The notes under the pieces: model-generated
What the model saw: only the letters and a program-made list of their open reading frames with translations
Database searches by the model: none
Told to the model about the DNA's origin: nothing
Source: Filosporella fistucella
Taxonomy: Eukaryota > Ascomycota > Leotiomycetes > Helotiales
Assembly: GCA_030077755.1 (NCBI GenBank)
Contig: JAQJZZ010000001.1
Coordinates: forward strand, 310,001 to 374,000
Direction: 5' to 3'
DNA: 64,000 nt
Translations under genes and position numbers: made by a program
Shown here: positions 55,452-64,000 of the stretch, piece by piece
How positions within the stretch are numbered: the stretch's first letter is position 1
How the letters are laid out: the number at the start of each line of letters is the position of its first letter

Positions 55452-56180
55452 TCAGCACCAGTCGACAATTTTTGCTCTCCTGTATCCCTTAATCCACTGA
55501 AGAATTTTTAGAACAGTGCTTTCATGGAATATTTCCTTCCCAAGCTGAACCGGAAAGAGCTTTGCAAAATAATAGCTAAGGAGGTTAATTTGATATGCGG
55601 AAAGAAAGATTGGATGCTGCTTAAGTAAATTTTTATATATAATTCGAGGATAATATCTCGATGGTTCCGAGAAGATTCCATCATAGTCAAGCATCTCTAG
55701 CAAGTTGAGTCGAAGATTCAATAAGACTTGTCAAGAGAACAACGTCGCATCTCGATTCATATTTGATGTGTTTTTGCGTCTTCCGTGTTGTATGATCCTG
55801 TTCAGTTCTTTGTTTTGGGGCTCATTGCCTGCAATAGTCTGAAACTCCCAGTACCTCTCCTCATCACTGTTGTAGAAAGAGAATAGCGGTCTGACATCAA
55901 CGAGATCAATCGGTCTCTGGCACGCTGAAATGCATACGCAATAGATTATAGCAGCGTCAGATGACGGAAATAGGGGAAATTCCAATGTCGAATCCATTCC
56001 TTTCGTTTGATAAAAAGGCGTGGCGATCTGGAGGAAATTGTGGAATTTTATAGGCAGAGGTGACTCGAAGACACCTAGAGCTCTGTACGACGTGATGTAA
56101 AAAATCGGCCAAGATAAGTATAAAAAGCGGGAGAAAACTTTTACCCTGAGCATTGAATGATAATCGATAAGAAAGGACAA
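55452..56180 (-). pseudogene. Interrupted reading frame of unknown family
   Basis: The frame from the ATG at 56180 reads 149 aa to TGA at 55731, then stays open for another 92 codons to the stop at 55452 (EMLDYDGIFSEPSRYYPRIIYKNLLKQHPIFLSAYQINLLSYYFAKLFPVQLG...VLKILQWIKGYRRAKIVDW). Both halves have protein-like composition, and the second half looks like a conserved C-terminus. No GT-AG intron that removes the TGA and keeps frame is apparent. A single CGA-to-TGA change would explain it. I do not recognise the family. It could be a coincidental long frame, hence the low confidence. Confidence 0.35.
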
Positions 56181-56956
56181 GACAATGTAAATTCTGGCGT
56201 TTGATGGGCTTTAACGTTCTGCTTACGCGAGGCTTGACTAGATACACACTCTATCGCTACTGCGATCCACATCAGCTCAAAACGAGTATACTACTGCCAA
56301 ACGTGGAGGACATTTCAGAATTCATGTATTATAGCTATGAAATATGTCAGAAAATATGCCGACAATCATGCTTATGCTAACAGCTTTCACAACCAGGAGG
56401 CTGGCGGTGCAACTGGCTATACACCGAATTGCTTTCTTTAGCTTATTGCAGCTTGTATCAACGTTCTTCCACCATTTTGATAGGGCGCATCCATCTTGCC
56501 TTTCACAAAATCTGGCAGTTTCTTCGCTCCCTGAAAGCAGATAGTCTGAACTCTAAAGGAGTCGAGCGCAATTATACCTCGGTATGGTATCAACACTAAC
56601 TCTCAAGTCTACCCCGCCAAAGTACTTAATTCAACCATCACCTTTAAGTCCTTCCTCAATTGGATAATCATTACCAATGTTCCTGACTATAATTAAATGT
56701 AGTTACCGTCGCGACTAAATACTGGTATTTTACTCGTTTCCGCCACTTCTCGCAAGGAAGCAACCTTTTTATCCCCGCACAGACGGGGACGATGCAGTCG
56801 GACGAACTGCTGGCGTGTCTCTAGCCTTGCGAGGGGCCGAGGGATCAGATGATAGCGCTGCTATGACGATACAAGGTAGTGATGAGAGATAAATGATTTT
56901 GGAGCTGCTCGCAAGATGGTTTGAGTTTTGTATCTGTTATTCTTTTCGTCCTCACG
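56181..56956. other. Intergenic
   Basis: Promoter region of the carboxylesterase; no gene is seen. The esterase frame is open 12 codons upstream of the chosen ATG, but the signal peptide starts at 56957. Confidence 0.5.
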
Positions 56957-58764
56957 ATGAAGCTCCAAAATTTGCTTATTTCTGCCCTGGTCTCGGCATT
57001 GTCAGAAGCTCACATTGAGTCTCGACAGACGAATTGGACAGTAGGACAAACCGTTCAAACAACAAGCGGCCCAGTTCAAGGTCATGCTGCTTCAAATGCG
57101 ACAACTGTCTCCGAATATTTAGGAATTCCCTTCGCAAACCCTCCTGTTGGCAATCTCCGCTTTGCTGCACCCGAGAAATACTCAGGAAATTCTCCAATCA
57201 ACGGAACGAATTTTGTAAGTGCTTCGACCAAGCAATGGATCCAAAGCTGAGAAAAATTTAGGGATTTTCATGTCCGTCTGCCTCAACTTCAGCTTCGGCA
57301 TCAAATATCCAGGCAGCGAATATTACCAATGCAGGGCTGCAAGTCTTAGCAAGTCTCGCTCAGCTCGGGGATAAGTTCAGCGAAGATTGCTTAACGTTGA
57401 ATGTGTGGACAAGACCTCAAACTGGTGAAGAGAAGAAGGCAGTTCTGGTGTGGATATATGGAGGTGGTTTCTATACAGGAAACACTGCCAATCCAGCTTA
57501 CAATGGTCAATTTATTGCTGATCAAGAAGACGTCGTGCTTGTATCTTTGAAGTGAGTCGCTGGCAGACTCAACAAATAAATACTATCATACTGATTCTCC
57601 AGTTATCGGGTGAATATATTCGGCTTCCCAGGTAGCCCAGGCACAACTCAGAATGTTGGACTCCTCGATCAAAGATTGGCTGTGGAGTGGGTTCGAGATA
57701 ATGTTGCCGCATTTGGAGGAGACCCTTCGCGAATAACACTCTTCGGGCAAAGCGCTGGGGGAGCATCAGTTGACTACTATACATACGCATGGAGTTCTGA
57801 TCCTATCGCTGCTGGCTTTATTCCCGAGTCTGGAACCGCATTTGGTCTGGGTCAGAACTCAGCTTCATACAGTGCTGGTCTTTGGCACAATGTTACTGCT
57901 AAGCTAGGTTGCGGAAATTCCGATTCCAGCGAAGACGATGTCCTGAGCTGCATGCGTACAAAGAACCTCTCTTCCATTCTTGAAGCTATCCCAGCCAATC
58001 CAACTCGCGGTCTCGGTGGATCTTCGTTCGGCCCAACCGTCGACGAAAAGACAGTGTTCTCGAATTACCCCGCTAGGTCCCAAGCAGGGAACTTCATTAA
58101 GAAACCGATTCTGATCGGTAACACGAATTATGAGGCAGGGCTCTTCAAAGTCCTAAATGCACTCTCTAATGTCACTCTTCCGGACACTTTCTGGGACACT
58201 TTCAATGACAACATTTTCAACTGCCCTGCTGCAGCAAGAGCAAATGTATCCATATCAAACGGTGTGAAGACGTGGAGATACAGATGGTTTGGAGAATTCC
58301 CAAATACGCGCATCACGTCAGTCCCAGACTCTGGAGCTTGGCACGCAAGTGAGCTTCCAGTCTTATTCGGTAATGAGCCATTTGGTGCAGGCGTACCCGC
58401 TCCAACACCAGAAGAAGAGAGCATTGGGCGTTACTTCAGAGGGGCATGGGCGGCGTTTGCGAAAGATCCCCAGAATGGTCTTGATACGTATGAGGGAGGA
58501 TGGCCGGCTTATTCCCCTGGTGGAAATACGCTCATCAGACTTGCGTACCAGAATATTACTGGTACCAATCTGGCTGCGGGGATGGCTTATGATGGAGCTT
58601 GTAAAGAAATTTATGCGATGAATGGAAGCCAGGTTGGAAGTGGCAGCTCTACGTCGACGGGCACGGCGCCTATCGCTACTGTCACTGCTTCGGAAGGTTC
58701 AAAGAAATCGATATGTGGTATAATTGCTGCCGCTATGGCGATCGGATTTGCAGCTGTATTGTGA
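56957..58764 (+). CDS. Secreted type-B carboxylesterase/lipase
   Basis: Exons are 56957-57214, 57262-57551 and 57603-58764 (1710 nt, 569 aa). A signal peptide (MKLQNLLISALVSALSEA) is followed by the alpha/beta-hydrolase core: GPVQGHAASNATTVSEYLGIPFANPPVGNLRF, EDCLTLNVWTRP, the oxyanion motif VWIYGGGFYTGN, and the nucleophile elbow FGQSAGGAS with Ser233. The usual FGESAGG Glu is Gln. Catalytic His lies in GAWHASELPVLFG. The C-terminus has a Ser/Thr-rich spacer (GSGSSTSTGTAPIATVTASEGSKKS) and a hydrophobic tail (CGIIAAAMAIGFAAVL), which reads as a GPI-anchor signal, so a wall- or membrane-attached esterase is likely. Substrate unknown. Confidence 0.93.
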
Positions 58765-59399
58765 AGTGGTAGAAATTAGGTAGTAATAACAATGGACACC
58801 GAGTATTACAACATCATCTTGCCATCATGCAAAGTCATTTTCCTCACCCAAAATCATCACCAGACTCTATGTCCAAGCTTTGGTCAATAGCTAAGCTTCT
58901 TCTTACGAAAGCTTCAATGCACCAAGCGTCAGATGACTCACGATATCCATACCTTTGGCGAAACTCAACTGATCAATGCTTGTTTGTCTCTTGTGATCCC
59001 AAAGCTCGGATAACAGACCACCGAACGGTACCGGAAAATATTGTAGATCTGTTTCCGGCAGTTCAGACGTTTGGGAGATCAGATGTTTCATCTTTGATAT
59101 GTGGATTCTGTCCAATCGCATCGCTTCGAGGGGTCGGAAGCGAGACCCCTTTTCCCACCTGATGGGGGGGACTGGATGCTGTTTACGCGGTTTTAATTTT
59201 CATGACGACGTTGAGATGGGAGCATAAAATTTCTAATGGTAGGGGCAGTAGTTTATTGGTCGTGGTGAGAATAGTCCAATTTTGCGTAATCACCAAATAT
59301 GGCTTTTCTGATAAAATATTATGGCTTTCATGTCAGCTTACCCATACCTCACGATGACTCGACGAGACCGAGTCCAATAACGTACCTGAACAGTAACGC

Positions 59400-59439
59400 T
59401 ACAGTAACGCTGCCGTAACGTTGCGTCAGCGTTACTGTA
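59400..59439. repeat. 13-bp perfect inverted repeat
   Basis: TACAGTAACGCTG (59400-59412) and CAGCGTTACTGTA (59427-59439) are exact reverse complements around a 14-nt spacer. A further copy of cagtaacgct lies just before, at 59391-59400. Confidence 0.85.
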
Positions 59440-59710
59440 AATTGCGACGTGCAACAAAATATCTTGTAACAAGTATATTAGGATTACTTAGGAGACTATG
59501 CTATAATTCCTATTGAAAACAGTATCTGAGCCGTTAGTAAGCGTACAGATTTGGAGCAGATAATCTGCGAATGGGGTACGATCAGTAGTCAGTTGAGATC
59601 TTATCTCACTCAATCTGTATAACTCGTGACGTCCACCGGGTTTTCATGCTATCATTTCAGGCAAATCAATGTGTTTCGTTCTGGGTTCAGGTACACATGT
59701 TGGTAATTGA

Positions 59711-59774
59711 GAACCATTCAATTTTGGGAACCGTTCCACAAACGAGAACCGTTCGAGTCGTTCTGGAACAGTTC
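59711..59774. repeat. Four spaced GAACNNTTC near-palindromes
   Basis: GAACCATTC (59711), GAACCGTTC (59728), GAACCGTTC (59746) and GAACAGTTC (59766), spaced 17-20 bp. The array lies 3' of both flanking genes, so a promoter role is not obvious. Confidence 0.6.
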
Positions 59775-60084
59775 CCTCAAGGCTCTGGATGATGCGATGT
59801 GCAACAAATTTTTTCCACATCACATGACCTTTTTGAGGACATCAAGGGTTTGAAAACTGAAGAATTGAAGATTGAGAATATGTCACAGCAAGCAGAAGAA
59901 TTTGAAGTTGATAGATCATAGATCGTATATCATTGTATGTTCACACCAAAATACACACAGAAAGTATATATGTACACACCCCAGTCAAAAAAGCCGACTC
60001 AAACCACACACTATCATAAATATTTACATGAGAACAAATCGTTCTGTCTTTTCCGTCCCGGGACGCCTTGACATATCAGGAAAT

Positions 60085-61091
60085 CTATGCATCGCAAGAG
60101 TCATCCTCTTCAGCGGTTTCAGTAGGAGTGGCAACAATGCTGCTGGCGATTGTGGATGGGCGGACAGCAGTTTGGAAAGTGGTTGGGACAGCGGAGACTG
60201 CTGCGGCGGATGTGACAACGCTGGCGGCAGTGCTGGTAGCAGCTGGGGCGGCGGCGGATGAAGCACCGCTTCCTGAGCCTGAGCCTGATGAAGCACCTGA
60301 GTAGAGAGCTGGACCTGGGATAACGTAGTTGAGACCAGCAGTGTAGATGTTGACCAGGATACCGGGGTCGGTGGCAGTGTAGAGAGCAGTTCCGAGAGTT
60401 CCAGCTGGGACATCAGTTCCTGAGCCAGTGACCTCGAGGTTGATGCATTGAGGGTAGTTTTGTGCTCCGTCGGCATTGCCTGCGGAGTGGAGCGCAATCA
60501 TCTCGTGGCGGAGGACGTAGTTGCCTGGTGCGATGGAGGAGGGAATGGTGATGGACCAGGAGTTGTTATTTGCCATCAATTGATCAGATGCCCAAGTACC
60601 TGGAGCAGCAGAGTTGTCGATGAGACCGGCTTCTCCAATCTTGAAGAATTCAAGAGTAGCCTTGTCGACGGTGGCACAGTCACCTTTGCAGGAAGCCAAA
60701 TAATCGATGACTGGGCCGTGATGGGACTCTGGCCATGTGTTCCACTCCATCACAACGGTTCCACCAGCCTTGACAGTGGCGGAAAGAGCTGCGTTGGTAG
60801 CAGACTTGTGGCAGATGATATCACCAGTAGCAAATGCTGAGGGAGCAACGAATCCGAGATCAGTAGCAGTCTCAGCCCAGCCGATGGACTCAGGTGCTGG
60901 GTTTTGATATGGGTATGAGTTGACGAGATATCCAGTAAAGCTAGAAAGTCAGTATGCGCTCCAGAATTCCGAGAGAAGTGAACATACAATGTGCCATCAA
61001 CAACAGCTCCGGAGACGAAACCGTGAGCCGAAACCTGTGCGACGGAGGCAATGAGACCCAAGAGGGCGGAAGATTTGATGCTTGGAGACAT
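60085..61091 (-). CDS. AA9 lytic polysaccharide monooxygenase
   Basis: Exons are 61091-60988 and 60940-60085 (960 nt, 319 aa), with intron GTATGT..TTTCTAG. The signal peptide ends ...QVSA, so the mature protein starts with His23 (HGFVSG), the first arm of the copper histidine brace. The second brace His lies in [16 protein letters not shown]. The axial Tyr region is [13 protein letters not shown]. Other AA9 features are [31 protein letters not shown] and [14 protein letters not shown]. Length and core fit AA9. The C-terminus has a Gly/Ser/Ala/Thr-rich tail (about residues 245-319) without a cellulose-binding module. It acts on plant-wall polysaccharide outside the cell, oxidatively. A TATA-like cctatatacc near 61309 lies about 215 bp upstream. 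Confidence 0.95.
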
Positions 61092-63969
61092 TTTGAAACG
61101 AAGATTGTTCAAAGACGGAATTTTGAAGTGTTGATTGAGCGGTAAAAGAGTGTTGATTTCGTAGAGAAAATGTTCGATCACAGATCAAACAGGTCGTACT
61201 GGACGATAAAGCGAAAAATGAATGTAAGGCTGAATGAAAGTGTACAGAACAAGCTGTGTGTAGATGGATGTGTAGAAGTCCAAACTCAAAAGCAGGACGA
61301 ACCAACCTATATACCAGGTCCCAAATAGACCAAGCTTCCCGCAGGACTCACAAAATGAGCTCAAGATTATCGCTTCTCCGTGCCCGTTTCAGCGGCATGA
61401 GGCTCCTCACTCATCTCGCAGCGCCGCAGGGAGAAAAAGCGGCCAAGTTGGAAAACACAACCAGTTGGCAGGTCTTGGCAAGCTCATATAAAGTATTTCG
61501 TGGCGCTAAGCCGCAGATAGTGGAGTCTTGCGAGAGAAACGAGATGTGCAAGGGGTCGAGGGAACATGTTTTGAAACAGAGGGATCCGCTTTAGACTTTT
61601 TCGATAAGATCAGCCCATGCACCGCACAGACTTGTTTTCACATCATTTTCCTGCCATTTCATAAACATCTGGCTGGAAGCGCCCTTGGTGGCGCCGAGTG
61701 TCGCATGTTAAGCGCATCCAAGATGTTATTCCTGAGCATGAATTTGGTGTTGGCTCTTGAGGCAAGTTGACGAGTTGGTGGACTGTGAACGGCCGCATAA
61801 TTCGGTATATGGGATGAAAAGAGAAGCATCTGCGAAGGCCAAGAAGCCTCTGTCTGGTATTGAGTGAAGAGATGAGATGGAAATCTCGCTTCATAGGCAA
61901 GACGTGTAGAAGAGGGGGGAAATGACGTGTCCCGAGATTCCAGATGCAGGATTCAGGGGTTTGAGACAGCAGTCACCTGACCTCGCATCGGCCATTCCTC
62001 ATAACGAAGAATAAAAATTCCACATAAAAGTGCTCTGTTATTGAAACAGTAATAATGATTGCGATGTGGAATATTATAGTTCTGAAATATTAAGGGAAGC
62101 GGCACTTACAAGTGGCAAACCTTGAGCGGAGCAACTTGGTTCGCATGAGGAGGAAATGAATGAGCGCCTGCCAAACGAGCTGAGTTGGGAAAACAAAGAA
62201 AGGGAAGAAGACGAAGGGAGGAAGCACACTTATATAGAATTTGTCTTCAAGGCCGGTAGACATGAATAAAGGCTATTTGAGCAGATTTGAGGTTAAATTG
62301 CTACCAGACTTCGCAAACAAGGTGTGACGGGCCGAGAAACACCGGCCGTCCGGGTAAGTCTCCTCGTATGTCAAAAGTTTCACTTTATTATACTTCAGTA
62401 ATTGACGAATAAAAACGCAAGTACTTCAATATCTCACTTCAAAACATCTCGAGATTGTTCGAGTTCCCGAGAAACTCGGGACTGGGTTTGGGTCACGTGG
62501 ATAAATTCCCCTTTTTGGTCCACCAAACCACCGGCTCTTGGCGTTGTGTCGTAGCTCATCCTTCATCTCAAGATTAAAGACGGGGTAGACTATCTCCTTC
62601 CCGCGTCACCCCCAGATTTACTCGCAGCCAGCTTCCAAAATTTTACTAATACAGCCAAGCTGAGCAAATCATACACTTTGAAATCGTCACCCCGTCTGCG
62701 AAACGCACATTTAAATTGGTCTTTAGAAGTTCTAGCGACCTTACGAACATATTTTTATTTCATTCGCCTCCATTTTGGAATACAATCTTCCCCGCCATCG
62801 ATATCGACGTTCGTACCAATTGAAATGATGAGATGAAAATATGAGAACGGCTTGAATTTCAGAAGTATTAGAGTCACTTCGTGACGATATGATATAACAC
62901 TCTACTTTCTGACAGTGCCATACTCCACCTACTCAGCGACTGTTGGTTTGGTGTAAGAGAAACCGAATTTCAAATCGTCCAATATAATACATAACCAAAG
63001 CCGGAGAAGGAATTCTGGGCCAAAATGCTGACTGTATTCCGCCTTGCCCAAGTCCAAAGGGCTGATTTTCTTTCCCTTATGTCCCAAGACTGTTCTGGTT
63101 CCGGAGACAGAAGCTGGGAGTCATGTTGCTGAGCTTCCGTGCGACACACCGGCACGACTTTTAGCCGAAGGTAAGTCGGAAATACAGAAGATGCAAGCTG
63201 TTGTGTTAAGGGCTAGGGATAGCTCGTTGAGAAATGTTCAAAAATCTCTCAGCTGTTGCCGTCACATGTTTCGTTAATATCAAGTCTGGACGATTCAGAC
63301 AGCAGGTTGAGTATGACCTCAATTCCGTCTGCAGGCAAAACGCCTTTGTGAATCTTACGAGAGACAATAGATTCTCTTTCTTATCTATTGCACCTCAGTC
63401 GGACGACTTTCATTGGCGAGGGTAAGAGACGGAGAGACCGCTGATATACGAGGAGTTTCCGGCCTCGATTTTCGAGGACTGTTGCCATCCAGCCCGAACT
63501 TCAATTCCATCCGCAAATGATGACCCTCTGAGGATTGTCAGCTCATTTCAGCTTCCGGGAGAACTATTGACCATTATATGAACATATATAGCTCTGCGTA
63601 GCACAACTTACGTCCACCAAGAGTTCGGAGGCTACGACCGGAACACAACAGTTCGGCTACCCAGCTTTGGGATTCAGGCACTGGAAATATTCCTATGCGG
63701 TGCTACACAGAGTGTTATGCGCTCCCAAGCTTTCAGCCACAAATCCCAAAATACTCTCTGCAGTGTTCTAGATTATGGTATTACCAAGTGGCTGTGGCTT
63801 GTCTCTTCTCGAACACGATCGGACGAACAATTCAGCTGATCCCATTACAGTATTTCCAGTGTGAGGAATACGATTTCTACATGATTAGCAATATCGAAAG
63901 ATGTCGTATATATAATGCCTCCAATACCTCTTCAAAAACTATCCTCCGATCTACATTTCCTCAGTCAAC
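61092..63969. other. Intergenic, no gene seen
   Basis: 2.9 kb without a supportable gene. A small perfect hairpin TCCCGAG-aaa-CTCGGGA is at 62465-62481. A TATA-like cgtatatataatg at about 63906 precedes the last gene by about 60 bp. Frames at 62970-63425 are short and lack features. Confidence 0.5.
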
Positions 63970-64000
63970 ATGTCTGTCAAGTCTACACTCCAAAGCATTT
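63970..64000 (+). CDS. Start of a gene cut by the window end
   Basis: ATG at 63970 in the context tcagtcaacATGTC, followed by MSVKSTLQSI before the window ends. A TATA-like sequence lies about 60 bp upstream and a pyrimidine-rich leader lies between. This promoter-leader-ATG arrangement is the only evidence; the product is unknown. Confidence 0.45.
   Translation, partial: MSVKSTLQSI

Larger units (their letters stand above)
58765..60084. other. Intergenic with hairpin and palindrome array
   Basis: 1.3 kb between the stops of two convergent genes and without a gene. It contains a 13-bp perfect hairpin (59400-59439) and four spaced GAACNNTTC words (59711-59774). Imperfect copies of gcgaygtgcaacaaa occur near 59443 and 59794, hinting at remnants of a small mobile element. 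Confidence 0.5.

Noticed and set aside
62465..62481. TCCCGAG-aaa-CTCGGGA palindrome
   Set aside because: Single short hairpin with no neighbouring gene start to give it meaning; mentioned only in the intergenic entry.
1..64000. CRISPR arrays, bacterial operons, rRNA genes or viral genes
   Set aside because: None seen; spliced genes with fungal families dominate and no regular spacer-repeat pattern occurs.

Overview
The window is nuclear DNA of a filamentous ascomycete (Pezizomycotina). The evidence is short introns (about 45-125 nt) with GTAWGT-type donors, two Zn2Cys6 activators, a bZIP with a DUF3425-type tail, an AA9 lytic polysaccharide monooxygenase, a PIR-like wall protein and an LTR retrotransposon remnant. 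A plant-associated Leotiomycete (Helotiales-like) fits, but that is an inference. I rebuilt exon structures by hand, and coding lengths are exact multiples of three wherever I call a gene intact.

Layout. 1-2.1 kb: pyrimidine-rich intergenic DNA with diverged direct repeats. 2.1-3.65 kb: bZIP factor. 3.65-14.9 kb: about 11 kb without a convincing protein gene, holding a small MITE and long strand-asymmetric purine tracts. 14.95-20.6 kb: tRNA-Ser(AGA), a luciferase-like flavin monooxygenase, a broken DnaQ/RNase H-like gene, a second tRNA-like Pol III unit, and a small secreted cysteine protein. 22.3-25.3 kb: a secreted zincin metalloprotease facing a PIR-like/But2 wall glycoprotein.

26.4-38.9 kb is a compact accessory-metabolism cluster: Zn2Cys6 regulator, old yellow enzyme, two divergent paralogous P450s, an MFS transporter and an FAD monooxygenase. 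No PKS, NRPS, terpene synthase or prenyltransferase is present. 39.2-41.0 kb: a solo LTR with a perfect target duplication, then AT-rich decayed DNA. 41.0-47.7 kb is a second small set: Zn2Cys6 regulator, sugar-type MFS transporter and an intronless argininosuccinate-lyase-superfamily enzyme sharing a divergent promoter with the transporter. GCGGGG/CCCCGC boxes crowd that promoter and the FAD-monooxygenase promoter.

48.8-56.2 kb mixes intact and damaged genes: a BTB-like reading frame with an in-frame stop, an unknown three-exon nuclear-type protein, a secreted beta-lactamase-like hydrolase whose signal peptide is one base out of frame at a T7 run, an F-box protein, and another frame with one internal stop. 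56.9-61.1 kb: a secreted type-B carboxylesterase and an AA9 LPMO. The last gene starts at 63970 and runs off the window.
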